Shown: one piece after another, positions 21,148-28,146 of the stretch
Layout: the number at the start of each line of letters is the position of its first letter
Numbering within the stretch: position 1 is the stretch's first letter
Assembly: GCA_035551355.1 (NCBI GenBank)
Contig: DASZNF010000147.1
Location: 1-28,146, forward strand
Source of the DNA: DATATV01 sp035551355
GTDB lineage: Bacteria > Actinomycetota > Actinomycetes > Mycobacteriales > Pseudonocardiaceae
Direction: 5' to 3'
DNA: 28,146 bases
Notes under the pieces: model-generated
What the model saw: the letters and a program-made list of their open reading frames with translations, nothing else
Database searches by the model: none
What the model was told of the DNA's origin: nothing
Program-made: the position numbers and the translations under genes

Positions 21148-22302
21148 ATGCGGGTACTGCACACCTCGGACTGGCACCTGGGACGCACGTTCCATGGCCG
21201 GGATCTGCTTGCCGAGCAGGAGTCCGTGCTCGGCGCGCTGGCCGACCTCGTCGCGGACGAGCGGGTCGGCGTCGTCGTGGTGTCCGGAGACCTGTACGAC
21301 CGCGCGGTGCCCTCGGCCGAGGCGGTGGCCGCGGGCACCCGCGTCCTGGCCCGGATCCGGGCCGCCGGCGCGGAAATCGTGGTCACTCCGGGCAATCACG
21401 ACTCGGCGCCCCGGCTCGGCGCGTTCGGCGAGTTCGCCGCGGCGGGCGGGCTGCACCTGCGCACCCAGGTCGCGCGGCTGGCCGATCCGGTGTGCGTCGA
21501 GGATGAGCACGGCCCGGTGGCGTTCTACGGAATCCCTTATCTGGAGCCGGATCCGGCCCGGCACGCGCTCGGTGTTCCGGAGCTGCGCGGGCAGCACGGC
21601 GTACTGTCCGAGGCGATGAACCGAGTCCGGTCCGACCTGGCCGGACGGGCCGCGGGCACTCGCTCGATGGTGCTCGCGCACGCGTTCGTCACCGGTGGCG
21701 CGGAGTCCGATTCGGAGCGGCCGATCGCGATCGGCGGCGTGGATCAGGTCGCGGCCTCGGTGTTCGACGGCGTCGATTATGTGGCCCTCGGCCATCTGCA
21801 CGGCCCGCAGCGGCTGGCCGAACATCTGCGTTATTCCGGAAGTCCGCTGGCCTACTCGTTTTCCGAGGCGGCCCACCGGAAATCGGTGTGGCTGGTGGAA
21901 CTGGGGCCGGACGGGCTCACGGGCGTGGAGCGCCGGGAACTGCCGGTGCCGCGCAAACTGGCCACGCTCACCGGGGAACTCGAGGAACTGCTGGTCCGGC
22001 CCGAGGCCGAGGACGTGCTGGACTGCTACCTGTCGGTCACCCTGACCGATCCGGTGCGGCCGGTGGACGGGATGCGCCGGTTGCGCGAGCGGTTCCCGCA
22101 CGCGGTCCGGATGGACTGGGAGCCGCCCGGCGGCCGGCTGCGGGAATCCTTGCGGTACAACCGGATCGCGCACGAACGCGACGATCAGCGGATCGTCGGG
22201 GAGTTCCTGGCCGACTGCCGGGGCAGCGAGCCGAGTGCGGCCGAGCGGCTGTTGCTGGCCGACGCCTTCGCCGCGGTGCGCCGCGCGGAGGTGTCCACAT
22301 GA
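21148..22302 (+). CDS. sbcD: SbcCD nuclease subunit SbcD (Mre11-like)
   Basis: 384 aa. It is the metallophosphoesterase subunit of the SbcCD complex, which trims hairpins and blocked DNA ends. The five metal-binding motifs are present: MRVLHTSDWHLG (Asp8, His10), VVVSGDLYDR, VVTPGNHDSAPR, LAHAFVTGG and YVALGHLHGPQ. The capping domain follows to the C-terminus (about 270-384). The ATG at 21148 gives the standard family N-terminus. The stop overlaps the sbcC start by 4 nt (ATGA), so the subunits are coupled. The upstream SOS box suggests induction by DNA damage. Confidence 0.96.
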   Translation: MRVLHTSDWHLGRTFHGRDLLAEQESVLGALADLVADERVGVVVVSGDLYDRAVPSAEAVAAGTRVLARIRAAGAEIVVTPGNHDSAPRLGAFGEFAAAGGLHLRTQVARLADPVCVEDEHGPVAFYGIPYLEPDPARHALGVPELRGQHGVLSEAMNRVRSDLAGRAAGTRSMVLAHAFVTGGAESDSERPIAIGGVDQVAASVFDGVDYVALGHLHGPQRLAEHLRYSGSPLAYSFSEAAHRKSVWLVELGPDGLTGVERRELPVPRKLATLTGELEELLVRPEAEDVLDCYLSVTLTDPVRPVDGMRRLRERFPHAVRMDWEPPGGRLRESLRYNRIAHERDDQRIVGEFLADCRGSEPSAAERLLLADAFAAVRRAEVST

Positions 22303-25283
22303 GACTGCACCGCTTGGAGATCGCCGCGTTCGGCCCGTATCCCCGCCGCGAGGTGGTGGATTTCGACGCGCTGGGCGCGGACGGTTTGTTCCTGCTGCAC
22401 GGGGACACCGGGGCGGGCAAGACCACGCTGCTGGACGCGGTGGCGTTCGCGCTGTTCGGGTCGGTGCCCGGGGCGCGCGGTGAAGTGAAGCGATTGCGGT
22501 GCGACTACGCCGATCCGGACACCGCCACCGAGGTGGGCCTGGAACTCACCGTGCAGGGCCACCGGTTACGGGTGACGCGCAGCCCGGAGTACCAGCGGCC
22601 CAAGCGCAGCGGCGAGGGATTCACCACACAGAAGGCGAAAGCCGCGCTCAGCTGGGTCGGGACGGCGCCCAGCGGGCAGCCGGTCGAGGGCCTGGTGCGC
22701 ATCGACGAGGTGGCCAACACGGTGCAGCGGCTGCTCGGCATGAACGCCAAGCAGTTCTTCCAAGTGGTGTTGCTGCCGCAGGGCGAGTTCGCGCGGTTCC
22801 TGCGGGCGGAGACGTCGGAGCGGGAGCAGTTGCTGGAGCAGCTGTTCGGCACGCAGCGGTTCGCCGATGTGGAGCGCTGGTTCCGGGAGACCCGCGCGGC
22901 CCGGCACGGCGAGGTTGACCGGCTGCGCCAGGAGGTGGGCACCAAGGTCGCGCTGGTGGCGCAGGCGGCGGGCGTCGAGGTGCCGGAATCGGGCGCGGAC
23001 GAGAACTGGCTGGCGGGGGTACGCGCGGACCTGCACGAGGCCGCCGAGCAGGCCGCGGAAACGGACGAGCTGGCCAAGAAGGCGCGCGCCACGGCGGAGA
23101 ACGAGCTGATCCGGTGCCGGGAGCTGGCCGAGCGGGTGCGCCGGGTCGGGCTGGCCACCGAGACGCTGGCCGAGCTGGCCGGGCGCCGGGCGGAACGGGA
23201 GCGGTGGGCCGCGGAGCTGGACGCGGCGCGCCGGGCGGTGCCGGTGGCGGCGGCCGAGGAGGCGTTGGCCGCGGCGGAACGGCGGGTGGAGCGGGCGCGG
23301 CAGGCCGAGGGAACGGCGGCGCGGGCGCTGGCCGATGTGGACGGCGCGGTCGGCGACGAGTCCGCAGGCGAAGACGGGGTCGGGACGTTGCAAGAGCGGG
23401 TCGCCGCCGTGCGGGAGCAGGCCGGCGGACTGGCCCGGCTGGTCGACGAGGCTGCTCAGCAGGAGCGGGATGTGGCTCGGGTGAGCGACATCCAGCGCAA
23501 GCGCGAGCGCGCCGAGCGGCTGGCCGGGGAACTGGCCGAACGGACCGCCGCACTGCCGGACCAGGTGGCCGATGCGCGGGAACAGCGCGAGACCGCGGTG
23601 CGCGCCGCCGAGCGGCTGGCCGGGCTACGGGCGCGCGCCGCCGAGCTCGACGGGCTGCGGCGGGCCATGGAGTTGTTGTTGCCGGACAAGGAAAGGGCCG
23701 CGGCCGACGCCCGATCGCGGCTGAGCCGGGCCACCGATCGCCATCAGGCCGCCCGAGAGACGCTGCTTGATGTGCGGCAGCGCCGGTTGGCCGGGATGGC
23801 CGCCGAGCTGGCCGGGAAACTGGTGCCGGGCGCGGACTGTCCGGTGTGTGGCGCGGCCGAACATCCTCGCCCGGCCGAGCGGGTGGACGAGGCCGTGTCC
23901 GAGACCGACGAGCAGGCCGCCGAACAGGCCGAGCGGGCGGCCGGCACGGAGCGGGACAACCAGACCCGCGCCGCGCACGAGGCCGACGCGGCGGTGGGCG
24001 CCCTGCGCGAGCAGCTCGGCGAGCGGACGCCGGCCGGGCTGGCCGCGGACCTCACCGAGGCGCGCGGGCAACTGGCCGAGGCGACCGAACTGGCCGAGAC
24101 GGTCCCGGCGCGGACCGGGCGGGTGCGGGAGCTGGAAACCGAGGCCGAGTCGGCGCGGGCCCGCCAGGCCGAGCTGGACCGGGAACGGGCCACGCTCGGC
24201 GCCGATCACGACGCGCTGGCCGAGTTGGTGCGCGACCGCGCCGAGCGGCTGGCGCAGGCGCGGGGCGGCTTCCCGGACGTGGCCGCGCGGCGGGCGCACC
24301 TGATCGCGCTGGCCGACGCCCTCGGCGAACTGGTGTCGGCCCGCGGCGCGGTGCGGGACGCGGAGAACGTCCACGGCGAAAGCGTTGCCGCGGTGGGGGT
24401 CGCGGCCGAGAAGGCCGGCTTCGCCGGGGTGACGCCGGCCCGCGCGGCCGTGCGCTCGGCCGCCGACGTACGCGCACTGGAGGAGTCGCTGGCCGAGCTG
24501 ACCAACCGGGAGGCCGCGGCCCGGGCCGTGCTGGCCGAACCGGAGTTGTTCGGCGTGGCCGCCGACGAGGAGGTGCCGCTGACCGCGGCCGCCGAGGCGC
24601 TGGCCACGGCCAACCGGGAGGCCGACGTGCGCAACGCCGAGGCCCGCCACGCCCGGCGCAGGGAGCGCGAGTTCACCGAACTGTCCGGCCGGCTGGGCCG
24701 CTCCTGGGCCAAACTCGCGCCGGCCGAGGCCGGATTCGCCGAGCTGGTCGCGTTGACCGACGCGGTGAACGGGCGGGGACAGAACGCGCGGGCCATGTCG
24801 CTGCGGTCGTACGTGCTGGCGGCCCGGCTGGAGCAGGTGGCGATCGCGGCCAACCGCAGGCTGGACCGGATGAGCCAGGGCCGGTACTCGTTCGCGCACT
24901 CGGCGGCGGCCGGGGCGCGGGGCACCCGGGGCGGGCTCGGGCTGGACGTGCTGGACGACTACTCCGGCCGGCGGCGGCCGACCAAGACGCTGTCCGGCGG
25001 CGAGTCCTTCCTGGCCTCGTTGGCGCTGGCCCTCGGGCTGGCCGACGTGGTGGCCGAGGAGACCGGCGGCGCGCTGCTGGACACGCTGTTCGTGGACGAG
25101 GGGTTCGGCACGCTGGACGCGGAAACCCTGGACCTGGTGATGGACACGCTGGACGAGCTGCGTGCGGGCGGCCGGGTGGTGGGGCTGGTCTCGCACGTGG
25201 AGGAGCTGCGGCAGCGGATTCCGGTGCGGCTGCGGGTCCGCAAGTCCCGCACCGGATCGCGGTTGGAACTCACCGCGAGCTGA
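22299..25283 (+). CDS. sbcC: SbcCD nuclease ATPase subunit SbcC (Rad50-like)
   Basis: 994 aa. N-terminal half of the ABC-type ATPase: MRLHRLEIAAFGPYPRREVV, Walker A GDTGAGKTT (35-43) and NAKQFFQVVLLPQGEFARFL (Q-loop region). About 600 residues of Glu/Ala/Arg-rich antiparallel coiled coil (200-880) are interrupted at its tip by the zinc hook CPVCG (Cys514, Cys517), where two molecules join. The C-terminal half has the signature LSGGES (898-903), Walker B LDTLFVDEGFGTLDAETLD (Asp933, Glu934) and a His-containing VGLVSHVEEL. It is complete, with normal length and all catalytic residues. It forms the SbcC2D2 complex with SbcD. Confidence 0.97.
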   Translation: MRLHRLEIAAFGPYPRREVVDFDALGADGLFLLHGDTGAGKTTLLDAVAFALFGSVPGARGEVKRLRCDYADPDTATEVGLELTVQGHRLRVTRSPEYQRPKRSGEGFTTQKAKAALSWVGTAPSGQPVEGLVRIDEVANTVQRLLGMNAKQFFQVVLLPQGEFARFLRAETSEREQLLEQLFGTQRFADVERWFRETRAARHGEVDRLRQEVGTKVALVAQAAGVEVPESGADENWLAGVRADLHEAAEQAAETDELAKKARATAENELIRCRELAERVRRVGLATETLAELAGRRAERERWAAELDAARRAVPVAAAEEALAAAERRVERARQAEGTAARALADVDGAVGDESAGEDGVGTLQERVAAVREQAGGLARLVDEAAQQERDVARVSDIQRKRERAERLAGELAERTAALPDQVADAREQRETAVRAAERLAGLRARAAELDGLRRAMELLLPDKERAAADARSRLSRATDRHQAARETLLDVRQRRLAGMAAELAGKLVPGADCPVCGAAEHPRPAERVDEAVSETDEQAAEQAERAAGTERDNQTRAAHEADAAVGALREQLGERTPAGLAADLTEARGQLAEATELAETVPARTGRVRELETEAESARARQAELDRERATLGADHDALAELVRDRAERLAQARGGFPDVAARRAHLIALADALGELVSARGAVRDAENVHGESVAAVGVAAEKAGFAGVTPARAAVRSAADVRALEESLAELTNREAAARAVLAEPELFGVAADEEVPLTAAAEALATANREADVRNAEARHARRREREFTELSGRLGRSWAKLAPAEAGFAELVALTDAVNGRGQNARAMSLRSYVLAARLEQVAIAANRRLDRMSQGRYSFAHSAAAGARGTRGGLGLDVLDDYSGRRRPTKTLSGGESFLASLALALGLADVVAEETGGALLDTLFVDEGFGTLDAETLDLVMDTLDELRAGGRVVGLVSHVEELRQRIPVRLRVRKSRTGSRLELTAS

Positions 25284-25348
25284 CCGGCGCCGCAGCGGGC
25301 CCCCGAGGTCACGCGGTTGACTCCCTTTGTTCGCAAGCGTTTGCCATT

Positions 25349-25385
25349 ACGCCGGCCGACCCGAATCATCCTGGTCAGCCGGCGT
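25349..25385. terminator. Bidirectional terminator between sbcC and ogt
   Basis: ACGCCGGCCGAC (25349-25360) pairs with GTCAGCCGGCGT (25374-25385) with one mismatch, a 13-nt loop, and no T-run. It sits between the convergent sbcC and ogt genes. Confidence 0.7.
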
Positions 25386-25392
25386 CCCTGGT

Positions 25393-25902
25393 TCAGGCCG
25401 CGGCCTCGTGGTCGAGCAGCCAGCGCTTGACCGGCAGACCCCAGCGGAAGCCGCCCAGCGTGCCGTCGGTGCGCACCACCCGGTGGCAGGGTACGAACAG
25501 CGCCGTCGCGTTGCGGGCGCACGCGGTGGCCGCGGCCCGCACCGCGGCCGGGCGGCCGGACAGCATCGCGTACTCGGTGTAGGTGATCGGCTTGCCCGCG
25601 GGCACGGTGCGCAGCATGTCCCAGGCGTGGGTCATGAACTCGCCGGACTGCTGGCGGACCGGGATGGAATCGACCACGCTCAGGTCACCGGCGTGGTAGT
25701 CGGCGATGGCCTTGGTGATCTCGCCGAGGTCGGCGCGGGGCGCCAGCTCGGTCGGCCGCAACGCGGGCGCGACCTGGGGCAGTAGCTCGGCGGTGTCGGC
25801 GGTCCAGCCGCTGGCCAGCACCACGCCGTCGGCGTCGGCGATCGCGGTGCACGGTCCGGCCGGTGTGTCTACAGTGGACACATAGCCTACTCGGGTGGTC
25901 AT
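25393..25902 (-). CDS. ogt: Methylated-DNA--protein-cysteine S-methyltransferase
   Basis: 169 aa. It removes alkyl groups from O6-alkylguanine in one irreversible transfer to its own cysteine. The active site is LFVPCHRVV with Cys139, preceded by the DNA-binding helix-turn-helix region (PITYTEYAMLSGRPAAVRAAATACARN), and followed by GGFRWGLPVKRWLL. The N-terminal half (1-75) is a short ribonuclease-like domain. The ATG at 25902 overlaps the stop of the Ada/AlkA gene (ATGA) and has GAGAGGA upstream. This is the same gene pair and order as alkA-ogt (Rv1317c-Rv1316c) in M. tuberculosis, so it is expected to be induced by alkylation through the Ada-type protein. Confidence 0.96.
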   Translation of the reverse strand: MTTRVGYVSTVDTPAGPCTAIADADGVVLASGWTADTAELLPQVAPALRPTELAPRADLGEITKAIADYHAGDLSVVDSIPVRQQSGEFMTHAWDMLRTVPAGKPITYTEYAMLSGRPAAVRAAATACARNATALFVPCHRVVRTDGTLGGFRWGLPVKRWLLDHEAAA

Positions 25903-27395
25903 GCGGTCCTCTCATTTCCGGCGGCGACCCCTACGGTCGCCGCTCGCCACAGATGCATGCCGGCATAGGAACGCCAGGGCTGCCAGGAACGGGATCGTGC
26001 CAGTAGCGCGCCGGCCCCGCCGGGCAGCCCGAGGATGCGCGCGCCCCGGCGCAGCGCGGCATCCGATTCGGTGAACACGTCGGGCGCGCCGAGCACGCGC
26101 ATCAGCACCTCGTCGGCCACGCCGGCGTCCACCCCGGGTAGTGCGGTGAGTTCGGCCCGCAGCGCTTCGGGGTCGCGGCCGACGTGCACGGACAGCTCCC
26201 CGGCGGCCAGCGCCGCGCCGGCCTTGGCCAGCGTCCCGATTCCGGGTGCCCCGCCGAGGATCGCGACGGCGTGCTCGGCGATCGCGGTCGCGGTGGGGAA
26301 CAGCCTGGTCAGCGATCCCGCGATGGCCGGGTCCACGGCCTCGCCGACGGCCTCGGTGAGAGTGGCCGCGGCGTGCGCGTCCACCCGGTGAAGCAGCGCC
26401 CGCAGCAGCGTCTCGTCACCGGACACGCTGCCGGGCAGCCGCAGGCCGGGGATGGCGGCGACCGAGGGGGCCAGCGCCGGGTCGCGGGAAAGCAGCTCGT
26501 CCACGGCCACCGGGTCGGCGTCCAGGTCGAACAGCCGGCGCAGCCGGGTCACCGCGCTGCCCAGGTCGCGCAGGTCGGTCAGCGCCAGCCCGCAGACCAG
26601 GTGCCCGGCGGCTGGCTGCAGGGTGGCCACCGCGCTGCCGTGCGGCAGGTGCAGGGTGCGGGCGTAGCCGTCTGCGGACACCGTCTCCATGCCGGGGATC
26701 GCTTGGGCGGCAAGGAAATCCAGGATCGATTCGGCGTCGAACGGAGCACGGAAGGGCAGTCGCAGGGTGATCCGGCCCGCGGACTGGCGGGGTGCGCGGC
26801 GGCGGGCACGGGCCCGCAGTTCCGACGGCGTGGCCGCGAACACCGCGCGGATGGTGTCGTTGAACTGCCGGACGCTGGCGAAACCGGCGGCGAACGCGAC
26901 ATCGGTCACGCTCAGCTCGGTGGTCTCGATCAGCAGGCGGGCGTCGTGCGCGCGGTGGGCCCGGGCCAGGGCCAGTGGGCCCGCGCCGAGTTCGGCGGTG
27001 AGCACCCGGGTCAGGTGCCGCTCGGAGTAGCCCAGCCGGTCGGCCAGACCGCTCACCCCGGACCGCTCGATCACGCCGTCGTTGATCAGGCGCATGGCCC
27101 GGGCGGCCAGGTCGGCGCGCAGGTTCCACTCGGGGGAGCCGGGCACCGCGTCGGGCAGGCAGCGGCGGCAGGCCCGGTAGCCCGCGCTCTGCGCGGCGGC
27201 CGCGGTGGGGAAGAACTCCACGTTGGTGCGCTTGGGCGTGGTGGCCGGGCAGGACGGGCGGCAGTAGATGCCGGTGGTGCGCACCGCGGTGATGAACCAG
27301 CCGTCGAACCGGGAATCCCGGCCGGAGACGGCGCGGTAGGCGTACTCCGGGTCGAACTCCCGGGTGCGTCCGGCGAGAGTGGTTTCGTGCGGCAT
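25899..27395 (-). CDS. Ada/AlkA fusion: methyl-sensing regulator with a 3-methyladenine glycosylase-like domain
   Basis: 498 aa from the ATG at 27395; an in-frame ATG at 27446 would add 17 residues, and neither has a strong ribosome site. Residues about 15-90 are the Ada metal-binding domain with GIYCRPSCP and ACRRCLPD; Cys45, Cys49, Cys76 and Cys79 bind zinc and Cys45 should accept methyl from DNA phosphotriesters. Residues about 95-190 form an AraC-type DNA-binding domain (SGLADRLGYSERHLTRVLTAE; VTDVAFAAGFASVRQFNDTI). Residues about 205-310 are the AlkA N-terminal domain and 310-498 the HhH glycosylase-like domain. The last domain keeps LPGV and an Asp in FTESDAAL, but lacks the family GPWTA and QQVS motifs, so base excision is doubtful. 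Coupled to ogt by ATGA overlap. Confidence 0.9.
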   Translation of the reverse strand: MPHETTLAGRTREFDPEYAYRAVSGRDSRFDGWFITAVRTTGIYCRPSCPATTPKRTNVEFFPTAAAAQSAGYRACRRCLPDAVPGSPEWNLRADLAARAMRLINDGVIERSGVSGLADRLGYSERHLTRVLTAELGAGPLALARAHRAHDARLLIETTELSVTDVAFAAGFASVRQFNDTIRAVFAATPSELRARARRRAPRQSAGRITLRLPFRAPFDAESILDFLAAQAIPGMETVSADGYARTLHLPHGSAVATLQPAAGHLVCGLALTDLRDLGSAVTRLRRLFDLDADPVAVDELLSRDPALAPSVAAIPGLRLPGSVSGDETLLRALLHRVDAHAAATLTEAVGEAVDPAIAGSLTRLFPTATAIAEHAVAILGGAPGIGTLAKAGAALAAGELSVHVGRDPEALRAELTALPGVDAGVADEVLMRVLGAPDVFTESDAALRRGARILGLPGGAGALLARSRSWQPWRSYAGMHLWRAATVGVAAGNERTA

Positions 27396-27495
27396 GTCTT
27401 CGATGCTGCCAGCGCCCGGGCTCCTCGGCTGGCGGAAATCGGACATCAGCGTGCGGCCCGGCGGGCTGGGTGCGGGGGCATGCCGTCGCGCCGCC

Positions 27496-27501
27496 TACAC
27501 T
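27496..27501 (+). promoter_or_regulatory. Candidate -10 box (TACACT) of ychF
   Basis: TACACT ends 8 nt before the GTG at 27510 with no Shine-Dalgarno between, consistent with a leaderless ychF mRNA. No -35 is obvious. Confidence 0.45.
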
Positions 27502-27509
27502 GGCTGGTC

Positions 27510-28146
27510 GTGAGCTTGACCCTCGGCATCGTAGGCCTGCCCAACGTCGGCAAGTCGACCCTGTTCAACGCGCTGACCCGCAACGACGTGCTGGCGGCGA
27601 ACTATCCGTTCGCCACCATCGAGCCGAACGTGGGGGTGGTGCCGCTACCCGACGACCGGCTGGACAAGCTGGCCGCGATGTTCGACTCGGCGCGGGTGGT
27701 GCCCGCCACGGTGTCGTTCGTCGACATCGCCGGGATCGTGAAGGGCGCGTCCGAGGGCGCCGGGATGGGCAACCAGTTCCTGGCCAACATTCGCGAGGCC
27801 AATGCGATCTGCCAGGTGATCCGGGTGTTCGACGACCCGGACGTGTTGCATGTGGACGGTGATGTCAACCCGTCCAGCGACATCGAGACCATCAACACCG
27901 AGCTGATCCTGGCCGACCTGCAGACCGTGGACAAAGCCCTGCCCAGGTTGGAGAAGGAGGCCAGGACCCGCAAGGAGGCCCGGCCCGCGCTGGAGAACAC
28001 CAAGACCGCGCGCGAGATCCTCGACTCCGGCCGCACCCTGTTCGCCGCACAGTCCGAAGTGGACCTCGAAGCGCTGCGCGAGCTGAGCCTGCTCACCGCC
28101 AAGCCGTTCCTCTACGTGTTCAACGCCGACGAGGCTGTACTGGTCG
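27510..28146 (+). CDS. ychF: Redox-regulated ATPase YchF (Obg-like), 3' end cut by window edge
   Basis: The GTG at 27510 opens MSLTLGIVGLPNVGKSTLFN, with the P-loop GLPNVGKS at residues 9-16. Then come NYPFATIEPNVGVVPLPD (switch I), FVDIAGIVKGASEGAGMGNQF (G3/switch II), and VFDDPDVLHVDGDVNPSSDIE, all diagnostic of YchF/OLA1. YchF binds ATP in preference to GTP and associates with ribosomes. A charged coiled-coil stretch (LPRLEKEARTRKEARPALE) follows; about 212 of the usual 360 residues are in the window, ending in the NADEAV region (the NxxE motif that replaces NKxD). In M. tuberculosis (Rv1112) it lies close to ispH and Rv1111c; here rmuC, sbcDC, ogt and ada/alkA intervene. Confidence 0.96.
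   Translation, partial: MSLTLGIVGLPNVGKSTLFNALTRNDVLAANYPFATIEPNVGVVPLPDDRLDKLAAMFDSARVVPATVSFVDIAGIVKGASEGAGMGNQFLANIREANAICQVIRVFDDPDVLHVDGDVNPSSDIETINTELILADLQTVDKALPRLEKEARTRKEARPALENTKTAREILDSGRTLFAAQSEVDLEALRELSLLTAKPFLYVFNADEAVLV

Overview
The window is high-GC actinobacterial chromosome (order Mycobacteriales/Pseudonocardiales by gene order). The gene set follows the Mycobacterium tuberculosis segment Rv1085c-Rv1112 as I remember it: hemolysin-III-like trhA, short-chain Z-prenyl synthase, phoH2, fumarase, glpX, DUF4245 protein, xseB, xseA, lipid-droplet protein (Rv1109c type), ispH, DUF6542 protein and ychF. Frequent GTG/TTG starts, ATGA/GTGA stop-start overlaps and TANNNT boxes placed 6-8 nt before start codons also fit. 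The species cannot be named from the sequence. I see no tRNA, rRNA, CRISPR, insertion sequence or phage gene.

Layout. 1-1669: trhA (cut by the left edge) divergent from a cis-prenyltransferase gene. 1751-2038: a small secreted protein, then about 650 bp without a firm gene. 2694-4100: PIN-PhoH protein. 4163-10550: five minus-strand genes (fumC, ATP-dependent ligase ligB, guaB1, and a translationally coupled ABC ATPase/permease pair, in transcription order). 10686-11675: thioredoxin-reductase-like ferredoxin-NADP reductase with a strong terminator folded from its own last codons. 11717-13573: glpX followed by an L,D-transpeptidase lipoprotein whose ribosome site lies in a 15-bp stem closing a structured leader. 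13691-14365: DUF4245 protein. 14382-17352: a tightly coupled minus operon, lipid-droplet protein - xseA - unknown 265-aa protein - xseB. 17475-18473: ispH. 18474-18893: repeats. 18894-19754: DUF6542 membrane protein with an RG-rich tail. 20081-25283: rmuC divergent from sbcD-sbcC around a near-perfect LexA (SOS) box. 25393-27395: ada/alkA fusion coupled to ogt. 27510-end: ychF (cut by the right edge).

Themes. DNA repair is strongly represented (LigB, exonuclease VII, RmuC, SbcCD, Ada-AlkA, Ogt), with SOS control visible for rmuC/sbcDC and an adaptive-response type operon for ada-ogt. Isoprenoid and cell-envelope functions (Z-prenyl synthase, IspH, L,D-transpeptidase) and central metabolism (fumarase, GlpX, GuaB1, FNR) make up most of the rest. 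Most genes are ordinary housekeeping genes. The less ordinary signals are the L,D-transpeptidase leader RNA, the uncharacterised gene between xseA and xseB, the eroded glycosylase domain of the Ada-AlkA protein, a set of apparently leaderless promoters, and many short (16-60 nt) imperfect tandem repeats in intergenic DNA.
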